From Amblyornis subalaris (lineage: Eukaryota; Chordata; Aves; Passeriformes; Ptilonorhynchidae): a stretch of DNA of 64,000 nt. Below, piece after piece: positions 47,724 through 60,010 of the stretch; the stretch's first letter is position 1; each line of letters begins with the position of its first letter. A program made the position numbers and the translations under genes. The DNA lies in assembly GCA_018881555.1 (NCBI GenBank), contig JACAXG010000251.1:396422-460421 (forward strand), in the 5' to 3' direction. The notes below the pieces were generated by a model. That model saw only the letters and a list, made by a program, of their open reading frames with translations, searched no databases and was not told the DNA's origin.

Positions 47724-48815
47724 TATACTAAAGGCAATAGGCAGTGTAAAAATAACATNAGCCCAGAGGATGAGAATGGTTACCTCATAAATAGGGACAT
47801 GGACAAGGCAGAGGTGATTAATGCATTCTTTAGCCCTGTTTTCAACAAGGTTGATGGACCAAGGTGGTCCCAGTGCCCTGAGCTGGAGGATGGTGACTGT
47901 GAGAATGACCATCTCCCAGCTGACCCTGAAATTGTGTGGAATCTGCTGCTCCAGCTCTGCCTCAAAGGCAGAGAGGCCCTGCAGAGAAATCTCAACAAAT
48001 TAGGGGGCTGTGCAATCACCAACTGTAAGAAGTTAAGGAAGGGAAAGTGGTGGATTCTGCACCTGGGATGAGACGACCCTGGACATACAAAAAGACTGGT
48101 GAATGAGTCGTTGGAAAGCAGTGCTGTGGAAAGTGACCTGGGGATCCTAGTCGCCAGAAAGTTGGATCTGAGTCAGCAGTGCCCTGGCAGCCCGGAGGGC
48201 CAACCATGTCCTGGGGTGCATCAGGCACAGCATCAACAGCTGGGCAAGGGAGGGGATTGTCCGACTCTGCTCTGCACTGGAGCTGCCTCACCTCGAGTCT
48301 TGTGTGCAGTTTTGGGCACTGCAACATAAGAAGGATATAAAGCTATTAGAGTGTCCAAAGGAGGGCTACAAAGACCATGAAGGGCCTTGAGGGGAAGCTG
48401 TATGAGGAGTGGCTGAGGTCGCTTGGTCTGTTAAGCCTGGAGAAGAGGAGACAGAGGTGAGACCTCACTGCAGTCTGCAACTTCCTCACGAGGGGAAGAG
48501 GAGGGGCAGACACTGATCTCTTCTCTGTGGTGAACAGTGGTAGGACCGAAGGGAATGCCCTGAAGTTGTGTCATAGGAGGTTTAGGCTGGATATTAGAAA
48601 AAAGTTCTTCACCCAGAGGGAACAGGCTCCCCAGGAAAGTGGTCACAGCACCAAGCCTGACAAGAGTTCAAGTGTTTGGACAATGCTCTCAGGCATTGTC
48701 TGAATGGTGTGATCACCGCTGTGATCACATGGTGTGATTCTTGGCGGTGGTGCTGTGCAGGGCCGGGAGCTGGACTTGATGATCCTTGTTGGTCCCTTCC
48801 AACTCAAATATGAAG

Positions 48816-51800
48816 TAATTTTTCAATTTCAAACTCAATTCTCAAATATTTCAGTATGCAGAACTTTCCTTGAAGGCAATACGTTTTCATGTGTGAAATG
48901 GCCTGGATAATCAGGTCATTGATATTGCTTTAAAAGACTATTGACATCAGTGGAAAGCTGTCCACTGACTTTGCTGCAGTTCTGTGGAAAACAAAATAGC
49001 GAACTTGGATTTTTTCATTAACTAAACAATAATTTCAGGCAAGCAATCAAACTGTTTAAATACTTAAAGGAAATCAAACATCATTAATTAATTTCTGCCC
49101 TACCAAGAGAGTTTCTACTTACCTCAGTGTACTACATTTTATCCTGAGAAAAGCTACACTTGGGTGAAACATAGATTGAAATTACAATGAAGACAGGACA
49201 ATACTTAACCTCCCAACTGTGTTCTCCTTACCTTTTTGTATCTGCTTTGTTCATATCAGGCCTTTTTGCCTGTATCTGGGCAGAGGAATATTACTTCTGC
49301 CTTTTGCATCTCCTTCGACTTTGATTCATGTCCCTCAGTTTTAGCTGTATGGTTATTTTATAGTTAACCTGCCATTCTAAACTAAACTGATTTAGTTTGA
49401 AATTCTCCTAATTAGAAGGAAGACTAGCCTGAATAAATCACTTCCTAGAAATCATTATTACTTAGGTAGGAAATATTAATTTCTTCCTTCACTTGGAGTA
49501 ACTGCATAGCACCTTCATGGTATTTAGGAATGCTTTTCCCCATACACTCATGGTTGCCTATACCATTCAAACATGTTGAGAAAACATAGGAAAGCAAAAA
49601 CCATTACCTGACATCATCTGTATTAATATCACTAAGTCTGAGAAAGTTTGATATGCACAAAAGGGATGTGTAAGAAAAGTATCTAGTTGCAGCTAAGTAG
49701 AGTATTTCCAACTCTATCTTTGTCATGTGCTACACCAAAATAGAAGTCTATGAAAACCTCACGGGAGAATACTTATGGAAATTACTATTGTATTAGGAGT
49801 TCTGCTTAGAGCACTGATTTTTATCAACAAAAGCTTACTTTCTGCAAAATGAAGAATGAATTTATGCTTCAGAAACAAATTTTGGAAAGGAAGAGAGAAG
49901 AAAGAGAACATGAGAATTTTCGTTATCATCCTTAAATTACCTTCTATACCTCAAGAAAAACGTAGGAAAACTCTCTCTTATGTTATGTAGATAAGAAATA
50001 TATTGAAATCAATAGACTTGCTTTGGTACAAAAAGCAGAATTTATTTAAAATTCAACAGTTTTCTTCCTTTCTGGGACATTAATCTTGTGGAATTCTATC
50101 ATTTTTCAAAGGGTGTATGATTTCTTAGAAATGCAAAAATGCAAGCTAATATATATTTTTTAATGCTTGTAAAAAATTAGACTTTTTAGATAAAATTATC
50201 ATTCTTAGTAGAATTCAAGAACCATAGCTTTTTATTGCTAGTCATATTTGCATTTTTCCATCAGTCCTCTTTTAGACCAAAGTTTGTGATTCTTTATGTA
50301 TCAATAGGCACATTTTAGACCATAATTTTCTAACAGATATCCCAGTACTACAAAAGATGTGCCCAAGAATCAAATGCATGAAAAATAACATGAAATTATT
50401 CAAACCAGTGTTTTATGCAGCAGATTTTTTGCAAACACACACACTTTACAAATCTGCTGGGATGATTCAATGAGCAAGTATAAATGACAGTGGCCTCTGT
50501 TATATTCTAGGACTGTGCAGATAAGACTTCTAGTCTATTTTATCATCTACAGAAAACAGTAAATTAGAATTATCCTGATTTTCCTTTGATCACATTTAAT
50601 CACCTATGACAATGCCTCCATTATGTATTATCTCACCAAATCTTTCTTTTTCTGACAATGTCATGGCCCTGCACTTTCAGCTGCTGGTTTTTATCCAAGT
50701 TCTGTGCATTAGTATACAGACAAACCAGGCAAGACTTTATCACCTACCCTTCTAAGCAGTCATGTCAAAATCCCTTTGCAACCTTCACTTATGTGTATTT
50801 TCTCCTTTGGCACCACTTCATCATGTAGTTCTGGCCTTCCATCCCCACTTTTTAATGAATCTATGTTTAATTCCTTCTGTAGCTAGAAAGTCTATTTGCT
50901 GACCCATCATCTTCGACACTAAGCAAATTTTGACAACCATTTATATGCTTGCAGAATTCTTGAGGAAGAAAGTATTTTCTGCCAAAGAACTCACCTGTCC
51001 TGAAGTAATGACTTGACAACACTTTGCAATTTCTGTACTGTAGAACCTTGGATATGTTTCCATTTTTCACCTTTGCCAGAAAAATAAATTAATTTAAAGG
51101 CACCAAAAGGTATCTGCAACTTTGAAGGTTAATAGCATCCTCTGAATACTTGAATAGACAGATATTTTCTGATGGATGTTTTTAGTGGAGGCTTATTACT
51201 GCTGTAACATGCTCTACTCTATTAACATTAAGCATACTTCAAGCTTCTGGATGTACCTCTTTATTCAACACAAGACAAAACTTTTATGTCTTATAACATT
51301 TTAATGCAAGCTAATATCCATTAACCAGTACTCTAACAATACATTTTCCATTTTGGAATTTTTTTTGCAGTGACTATTCCTTTTTAATACAGATCACAAT
51401 CTCTCTTACGACTCATTCTCTAGGTAAATTCAGATGTTTCTCTGTCATAAACCATTGTTTTCAGAATCATTTATTAGAAGTTACTGATTAAAAACATAGG
51501 AAAAATAAAAGCAGTTTCTTGTAAAAACTATTCACAGTGTAGCAGACACTCAATTATAATGTCTTTCTTCCTTTCTTCTTTTCTTTCACATGTGTTTCAA
51601 ACTCCTTTCTGGTACACTTTAGCTAATTCCACTGAGAATATTACATAGTTTAGGAGGTTTAAAACTGACTGGANTTTTGTATTGTATAGCCTCACTGCCA
51701 TCTTTGAATGTTTCTCAAATAGTTCCCAGATGAGGTAAACTCAAAACATACGTAGTTGCAAATGCATCCATGTTATAGATTTCTTGATGTTTGGAAATTT

Positions 51801-54800
51801 ATTAACTTAGTTTTCATTGGCAGTGAAGATGTGCTTCTGAAGGACTCCTTGGATTTCCAGGGATGTTTCTGGAATGTGATGAACTGAGNAAATTGCTACT
51901 GAAGTGTTGCATCAACAGCTGATGGAACTGCAGAAATGCTGCTTCCTTGCTTGGTTGAAAGCAGTGTTGAAATAGACTCCCTAGATTCCTAGTCAATTAA
52001 TGCTGGTTTGTTAAATGGATTGTACCAGGGTTTTGAGTAGTACTGCTGCTGCAAAATGTCGGATATTTTAACTCTGCTTGTGGAGATATTGTTCTTGTTT
52101 GCAACCAAGAAATCCTATTTCAGGAATCAGCTTCATAGATACAAAAGTATTTTCCACACCAAAGGAACCATATTATTGTAGAAATTTTTCTCCTTTTTGG
52201 TTGATTGTTATATCCAATAAGCTGCTTTTCAACAGACACTTATACATTTATCACCGGGTTTGAGAGATGATCTCGTCTTTCTGTCTGTTAGTGGAGTAGG
52301 GAAAAAATATAGTAAATGTTTTATAGACTCTTTAATGAACTCATTGTTTACCACATAAGGGACTGAGCTTTAAGGGACTATACTCAGTGTCCCTCATATG
52401 TGTTTTTGAGACTATATTTTTTGGATTCTTGCCTTTAGAAGTATTACATTCAGTCTCATTAGCTGCTTCGCAAGTAGTCTATTTCAACTCACGGAGTTAT
52501 TGTAGGTCCTTCTTTTTCTAAGTGATGGTGTTTAGGGGTACACATACTTTGTGTATTCAATGGTTGCAGTCCTAGACAGCCCACAAGTGACTTAAAGCTG
52601 TCTTTAGCCAGCTTTATATGTTTTTGCTAGGCTAATCTATATTTCATTACTTAAATATATGCTACTAAGAGGGAATGTACAGCCTTGGAATACTCTAACT
52701 GACCAGTGACGTACAGCTAAAAAGTCTCTTTCAGATAAGTTTCTGTTAGAAGTCCTCAAAAGTGAGAATTTTGCACAATAATTCAACTTGCTATTTAATA
52801 GCTTAAAAATGCTGTTGTTAGATTTCCTTGAATCACTGTACATGGAACATCTAATTTGCATTAGAAAAGCATCTTAAGAGAATGTAAATGACAATTTCTT
52901 CTGCAAATAGCATGTTATAATGAACACATAAATAAATTATTTTTTTCTTAATTTTGATCCCAGCTTGTAGTTCCAACAATTAAACAACTTCCTGCCTGAG
53001 ATGCTAAAAAGAAAAAAGTGTACGTATTCATTGTAGAATATGATAAATATGAAGTAATGCCAAAATGACCACCTTCTAAATTGAAATAGTTTCAATTAAT
53101 ATCTTAAATGCTCCATTTTTCTGAAAGATTATTTGCTGTCCATTGACTATGAAGTCAAACACTTTTGCTCTTTGCTTTTATTTCTGTAATGTGTAGGAAT
53201 CTTTATGACAAAAGTGTTAGCAATATATTGTTTTACTTTAAGTACTGCATAGCTGTATAGTTTGCAGCTCTTTTGTTAGACAACAGGTTAGACAACCTAC
53301 TTTCTTGAATAGTAATTTTTATTTCTTTTTTTTTTCTGGCTCCTTATAAAACCCAGTATCACTTTAGTGATAAACAACAAAGCTGTAGTTACACATGTCA
53401 ATTCTGTTGCTGCCATAATGTACCACATTTCCATAACACATTTGGCCATATGAATATTTCCAGCTCTTTCTTAGCCCATTACAAAGTTATTCTGTACAGC
53501 ATTTCTCAGTAGTTCTGTGTAGGTCTAAAGTCCAGCTGCAGACTATAATGCTTATACCCATACACATTTTTTTGCATGCATAATACTAGCTCTTCTCTAC
53601 AAATCAAAGCAACTTTCACACGTGTGAAACATACATTGCCTGGAGTTATCTAAAACTTCAACTTAATCCCGCTGAATTGTCACATAAAAAGCTTATAAAG
53701 ATTTTCACAGTGGTTAATGAACTTGAATATATTATTTGCAGAATTTGTGACTTTGTTATTAAATACATGTTTTCAGTGTTTATCTTTGGGTATTTTTCCC
53801 TCAGGCCAGAATTTTCTGTTATATGTGAAGTTGCATCTAATTATATCAGCACTAATTTTGGGTCTGAATTAAAACAGACAAGAACAGCATGAAAAAATTT
53901 AGTTTCTTGCTTAAATTCTGAAGTGTCACTTCAGAATTTTACTGCAAATGGATGAAGGAAATTATTACTAATATGGCATTCATGGAAAATATTTAAATAG
54001 TTCCTAAATCCAAAGATCCTAACAACAGCAAGAGGAAATGTGTAGTATATGTTGCAAGCATGGAGTCATACTGCAAGAACACTTAAAGTTCAACCAGATA
54101 TTCCTTATGAAGGCTGCACTGACTAAGTTAACATATTGGAGCAAAAAAAATAACACAAATGGGCATTAAAGCCATGTATGAGTGATAGGTAGATGTAGAT
54201 TTCTGAATAAACTGATACAGCAAGGTTCTTTATGTGCCTTACTCACAAATGATACAGCTTTATTTTTCAGGTGTTTTCATGTATATGATGCTATGCTATT
54301 TCACTGTGCATAATAAGCTTGAGACTTAGTTGAACATTTCTGTGGAGTTTTTTTCTTCTTAATATTTTCATGTTTGAGCTTAGAGTTTGAGATGATCACA
54401 CCATTGTTTCACTTATACTATTACTAGAAGCACTGAGGAAAATCTTTAGCTGCTAAAGTCCAGCAGAAAGCCCCAGATTTCATTAAAGCAACAGTTTATT
54501 AAAGCATTTAATATTCTGATCCTTTTCTGTACAAGATAAGACGTCAAATTCATTTTATTAAATGCCATTTAGATTACTTTCCCCTATCTTTTTTATCTGG
54601 CATTTGAAGAATAGCGAACATGTATGTATTTAAATCTCATCTATAGCCCATAAATTTCTACCTCATATTTATTATTTGTTTATTATCCTTACAAAATATA
54701 AGAAAAAGATATTTTGTGGCTTTCATTTTTAATAGTTTTTTTTTTTTTTTTTTGTAGAATTAATAGAGTCAAATCTCTTTTATGTAGAAGGCTGTGCTTC

Positions 54801-55657
54801 TTCCAGAACATGAGTTACTGTTTGGTTATCATTGTCACATACAGCGAAAAAAAGATTGATCCATTTTTTTTAATCTTTTGAACCCTTATACAAAAGCTTA
54901 AGAAACATAGATTGAATATAATTATTCCCATTAACAGATAAATCCATGAAGAAAACGGCCTTGATATGTTGATCTGATGTGTAAATTTATTAAATTAAAA
55001 TTCAGAATACAGAGATTTCCTTGCAATCACAGTTACCATTTGTTTGAGTGCTTTTTCTTTTTCCGTTTCTTTTTCTTTTTTTTTTCTTTTCAATTCCAGG
55101 ACTCAGTGACTTATCCAGCTCACTCCTAAGTTTCATTTTTAATATTTTCTTGTGTCATTATTGGTAATTAATTATTATCTTATTTATCTCATTCAAAAAG
55201 TCACTCTTGGAGAGTGCATATACCTAATTTCTTAACTTTTCTCAAGATAATAGGAAAAATGCACTGAACAGTAGGAGAAACAGTAGATTTATATTTATTC
55301 AATCACAACTCCAAGATTACAAAATGTCAGTCACTTGTGCATTAAGGCATAAATATATTTCACAATAAATATTCTTCACTCAGGTAGCTAAAAAATTACA
55401 AAAATTCTGCATTAGCAGTTTTCATCATTTCTATTAATTATTTCTATTCTGCTGCTGAAAACCAAAGGTGTTTGTCCACATCTTCAAAAGAGTCCTTGCA
55501 AGTCAAAAATCAGTTGTTTTCTGAAAAAATACAGTGTTTTACTGGACATGTGAACTTTTCTGAATCAGACATGGTAGACTGACATGTATGGATTTTAATA
55601 GTCTTTGAGTTCACATTTTCCAAAGAAAATTTCTGCTTATAAGTGCTATTTCAGAAT
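48816..55657. other. Unassigned AT-rich DNA, no transposable element recognised
   Basis: About 6.8 kb, the longest stretch here without a recognisable repeat or gene. Open frames stay under about 75 residues and show no family resemblance. It contains a T17 run at about 54736-54753 and a polypyrimidine tract at 55051-55090. Ns lie at 51674 and 51889. Relatively repeat-free DNA of this length could hold conserved noncoding elements, which cannot be judged from one sequence. Confidence 0.5.
55051..55090. repeat. Polypyrimidine tract
   Basis: About 40 bases of C and T with a single G, mostly T runs broken by single C. It could form triplex (H-DNA) structures but is only partly mirror-symmetric. 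Confidence 0.75.
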
Positions 55658-56220
55658 TGTGGTAGCTTGACCCTAACCAGCAGCCAGAAAACCACCCTGA
55701 TTTTCACTCACTCCCATCTCCCAGAGGATGGAAAGAAAAGACAGAAGGAAGTTGAAAACACTGATGAATCAAGAAGGAGACAGTTTAATATGAAAAGCAA
55801 AAGCTGTATGTGCAAGCAAAGCAAGACTAGAAATTAATTCAGTACTTCCCATAGGCAGGAAGTTATCTCACATCCTAGGAAGCAGGGCATAACAGTTACA
55901 ACCACTGTAACAACAAACATCTCTTCCTTCTTTCCCCAAGTTTTTATTACTGAGCATGGTATATGTTCGTACATATCGCTCTGGTCAGCTCAGCTCAGCT
56001 GTCCCAGCTGTGCCTCCTCCCAAGCTATTGCCAAGCATACTCACTTTGAGGGAGGCAGGGGAGAAAGAGAGAGAAAGCCTTGATGCTCTGCAGGCACAGT
56101 AGTAACCAAAACAATGGTGATTTCTGACACTGTTTGGGTATCAAATGCATAGTGCTGCACTGTAGGGACTGCTGTGAAGAAACTTAACTTCAAAACTTCA
56201 TCCCAGCCAGACCCAGTACA
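55658..56220 (-). mobile_element. Avian ERV LTR, minus sense
   Basis: In + coordinates it begins TGTGGTAGCTTGACC (55658) and ends CCAGACCCAGTACA (56220). In sense orientation it reads TGTACTGGGTCTGG...CACA. It is colinear with 28829-29410 and 8873-9393. On the minus strand an AATAAAAACTTGG stretch (55938-55950) follows a GCTCAGT stretch, in place of the TATA-like CATAAAA of the 28829 copy. Flanking 5-mers AGAAT and AGCGT do not match well, so the TSD has decayed or the boundary is shifted. No internal ERV sequence adjoins it on either side, so it is probably a solo LTR. Confidence 0.78.
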
Positions 56221-57467
56221 AGCGTTCTTTCGGAATACTTCTCATTTGGCCTAGACNTGATTGCAGCTAATAATAACTTGTGATGATGTTGAGCGGATTA
56301 CAGGAGGAAGTGAATATTTTTTGGTCACCAGATTACTCTGTTTTAGAGAGATTTATTACTCCTTGTAAGAATTTCATGAGTATTAATTGACTGATTTGAA
56401 GGTGTAATTTTGTCCGTCTGAAATTATGTGTCCAGCAGTATGTCAGTCCATCATGAAACTGATGTCACCGAGGCGGAATTGTATGTGCAGCTAAAAAATA
56501 TGGCAACTGCAATTTTATCCAGATGGCCAATCTAAACTCGCTGATGTCCGGCACCAGTGAATTAGTGAAAAGACTGACTTGCATGTAGGCGTAATGCCAT
56601 ATGAACAGATGGATGTGAGTACAAATATCTAAGAGACCATCTATAATCACAAACTGTGTTTGTGAAGGGCACAAGTTTAGCCAGGAAGTACCAGATGGTT
56701 GTCTGTCCTGACGTTATAGAAATACAGCTATTGGAATGTACCATTCTTAATCCCACTCTTGACTAGATAAAATCCCTAAAATTAACAAAATTACTTCATG
56801 ACTGATGAAGAAAAATACATTATTTTACATATTTTTATATATATTTTAATATTTCTTTTTTTAAAAGTATGTTTTCTTGCATATAAGGGAAAAGTTAATT
56901 TGTAGGCAACAGAAAGAGATACTTAAGGGATACTCAATAAAATTTACCAAAAATTTTGTTAATCCCATGAGGTGAACTCCCATGTTAAATGGAATTGATG
57001 GAAGTGATGTGGCCTTTAATGAATGGATAAGAAATTCTGCTCTTTTAGAATCCAACTGAATGTAAATCTTGCAAAAAAAGGTAAAATTCCCAGCATATCT
57101 TTCTGTGGGTGTCTGGTTGTGATGCTGGCTTTCATTATATTTTTCATTATATTTTCACGTATAGTCGTGACAGGGAATGAAGCCAACTAGAATAAAAGAA
57201 GAAACTTTTTTCCTCTTCTTTTGTTTTCTTTCTATTAAAAGTACCATATTACTGGAGATAAAATGACATAATATTTTATGTATCAATACTCTCTTTAGAC
57301 CCATACCTAAATAGGCTGGGCACATTCTAAATATTTTATTGCTTTGTTTAGACCTCTAAGAAAATATCTTCCTTTGAAACTACAATTTTAAGTAACTTAG
57401 GGCATACAAGTCTATGCAGCCTTCTAGAATGAAGGATCAGGAATATTTTCTTTCCCAACTTTCATTG
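56221..57467. other. Unassigned AT-rich DNA
   Basis: No gene or repeat is recognised. One N lies at 56257. Confidence 0.45.

Positions 57468-57514
<47 letters not shown>
57468..57514. repeat. Microsatellite (TGA)n
   Basis: About fifteen uninterrupted copies of TGA/GAT, ending at 57514 before GGAGATGATTGCTG. Confidence 0.97.
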
Positions 57515-57517
<3 letters not shown>

Positions 57518-57525
57518 ATGATTGC

Positions 57526-57527
<2 letters not shown>

Positions 57528-57570
<43 letters not shown>

Positions 57571-57642
57571 TATTATTATTATTACTATTATTAGTATTAT
57601 TATTACTATTATTATTATTATATTATCATTATCATTATTATT
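57528..57642. repeat. Microsatellite (TTA)n, interrupted
   Basis: About 115 bp of TTA/ATT repeats with scattered ACT, AGT and ATC units, 13 bp after the TGA tract. Together they make a compound trinucleotide locus. Trinucleotide periodicity leaves long low-complexity frames of Ile, Leu or Met on both strands, which are not genes. Confidence 0.97.
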
Positions 57643-59834
57643 CACTGCCACTTTTGGTTTTCTTCAAACAAATTATTTCAGTTTTATTATTGATAGCTGC
57701 ATCTCTTCCCTTCTTCATATAATATTCCTGCAAAAATATGAAGCAANCTGAGATATATGTTTTTCACCTTTCCTTTTTATAAGAAATGAAAATTAAAGTT
57801 AGAAACTGCTTTTCTTTTGTCCTGTATTGTCCTGTCCTGTATTTTTCCAATAGCAAAAGAAATTACTACTACAGAATAAAATCTGTGAGTGGATTTCTCT
57901 CTCTGAAAAATGTCCAAATCAACATCTACATAAAGGAAAAAACTAAAATCATGAACATCCACTGATGATGTAAATTTGAATGATGTTACTGAATTCAGTG
58001 TTTAATTTACAGAAACTGATATTATGTGCTTAGAAAATGAGTAACTTAGTGGTATTACTTTGAAATTTTAGCAATAAGTTTGGAAAATCTGCCTTTTCTG
58101 CCATGATTTTCAGCATAATATTTTCTGTTGAAAATTTGATAAATGCTTCATTTTCATTGTCCTCTTGCACAAACAATGCACACACAAAGAGTCTAAAAAT
58201 GTATTTTATAAATTTTTGCTGTGGCAGTTTAAAAAAATCCCTTCTCATGTCAGTGCTTTTAAATTTATTCACATCCTTAGGCTTTACAGAACGTAGCTGA
58301 CAAATTCCGTGCTCATGAATATAAGAACACACTTTATTACTCAAAAAGCATAGAAAAAGCATACAAAAAGTTGCTGATCTAAAACTGCTGTGAGATATTT
58401 AAGCTTTTGAATGTATGGCACTGAACCTACACTGTCAATGCATATTATAATACAAAGTCAACAAGAGTTAACCTTGGAAAAAAATATTGTAGAACGTATA
58501 ATCCAATAGTCTGGCTACTTTATATATCTTAAAGTGATATAAAATTTTGCTAGTTTTATAAACATCCTGCCTCTCTGTCAAAATGGCTTTGAGATTGTCA
58601 TAGTCTGTGCCATTCAAGGTCTGATACAACTGACAAGACAATGTCAGGGACAATTTCAAGCAGTTAAAGACCTTGCTATATTAGATCCCGGTCAGTGCTG
58701 ACTATAGCAGAAGTGGAGAAAAGAGGTTCATTATGTCAGGGAAAAAATGTTAAAGAGAAAACAGGATGCCAGTTCCTTAACCTTCACCAACATAACCTTC
58801 TCTCAAATGACAGAAACATGACAAATTATGAAAAGAAAAAAAATTAATAAAACTTAATATGAGTAGACCACAAACTAGGCAATCAAAATTAGAAGCATTT
58901 ATTCTTCTGAAGAAACACTGAAAAATCATGAGTTTTATATTTTTTCCCTTCTCTGTCTTCTGCTATCAAGTTTAAAAAACCCTGCAGTTTGTGACAAAAA
59001 AAACCCCAACAACNCACCAGCAAAGATTAACTGTGCATTTGCTTTTGCTTCACATATTAGTTCTTTTTAAATTTATGTGATCTGAAAAAAAACCAAAATG
59101 AGAAATCAAGCATATATAGTTACATATTTGTAACTTAGATCAACAGAATTTAAATTAAAAAAAAAAACCTTAGAAACACCAGAGATATTTTAGAACAAGT
59201 CATTATATAAATACCTTAAATTAACAACTCGAAATTGTGGATACAAAAAATATTGGTAGCTTTGGTTTTGCTTAAATCAACACCAGACACCCAAATAATA
59301 TTATTATTACTCCTGAAAATTATATATTGACTCAAAATCCTATGAAGATAGCTAAATTTAAACACTTTCAATTACTTTAGCAGACATTAAATGACAAAAA
59401 AATCACCTTCATGACTCAATAGGTGTGATTCAATAGTCATTGGCATTGACATATATCTATACATTTATTTACTTAAATCCATTGATTTAAGTAAATTTAG
59501 CAAATGCTAATCCCATTTTCTTACTAAATTTAGTTCCCTCTGGCTTGACTATGGCACCACATACCAGAACACCGTTAATCTACTCACCCGAAGTACTCCA
59601 CTCAGTAAAGTCTTCAAAGTAGGTATAATTTTGAAACCTTTGGTAACTGTCTTTTTAGTAATTTTACAAAACCTTTTACTATAACTTTGAAGTATAATAA
59701 TGAACCAAGGCATTGTTAACAACTAATGTGGATTTGAAACTGTTTTGGTACCTTTTTTGCTACTTTTGATATTTACTAAGTTGAGATATTTAGTGTTATG
59801 CTATGATACACAGGGAAAACATTTTTTGGCATAT
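57643..59834. other. Unassigned AT-rich DNA
   Basis: No gene or repeat is recognised in about 2.2 kb. The minus frame of 110 residues at 58030-58362 has no family resemblance. Ns lie at 57747 and 59014, the second in an A/C-rich tract. Confidence 0.5.
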
Positions 59835-60010
59835 TATTTGGAACAAGCTGCCTACGGAAACAATGGAATCATCATCTCTGGAAGTGTTCAAAAAAATTGT
59901 GGATGTGGCATTTGGGGACATGATTTAGTGGTGGACTTGATGGTGCTATGTTAGTGGTTGAGCTCGATGATCTTGGAGGTCTTTTCCAACTGTAATTATT
60001 CTATGATTTA
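59835..60010 (+). mobile_element. CR1 LINE, short 3' fragment
   Basis: The 3' end of a CR1: TGGAACAAGCTGCCTA, then TCTGGAAGTGTTCAA, then 'gagctcgatgatcttggaggtcttttccaac' and the terminus AATTATTCTATGATTT at about 60009. 5'-truncated to about 175 bp. Confidence 0.9.

Larger units (their letters stand above)
46960..48815 (+). mobile_element. CR1 LINE with endonuclease remnant and in-frame RT-core deletion
   Basis: The longest CR1 here. Order: AP-endonuclease domain (46972-47349), endonuclease-RT linker (47502-47723), a further linker stretch (47799-47958), then at about 47960 a jump to the RT C-terminal region (KGREALQRNLNKLGG...). It then runs through the 3' region to the terminus (ttggtcccttccaactcaaatat, about 48811). 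The RT palm with its catalytic aspartates is absent. The join lies inside one open frame (47799-48071), so the deletion is in frame at that point. Stops and frameshifts elsewhere make the element dead. Confidence 0.92.

Noticed and set aside
55653..56225. AGAAT and AGCGT as a decayed target duplication of the LTR at 55658
   Set aside because: Only three of five bases agree and the differences are not explained by CpG decay.
57424..57751. Frames of poly-Ile, poly-Leu and poly-Met
   Set aside because: Direct translations of the trinucleotide microsatellites.
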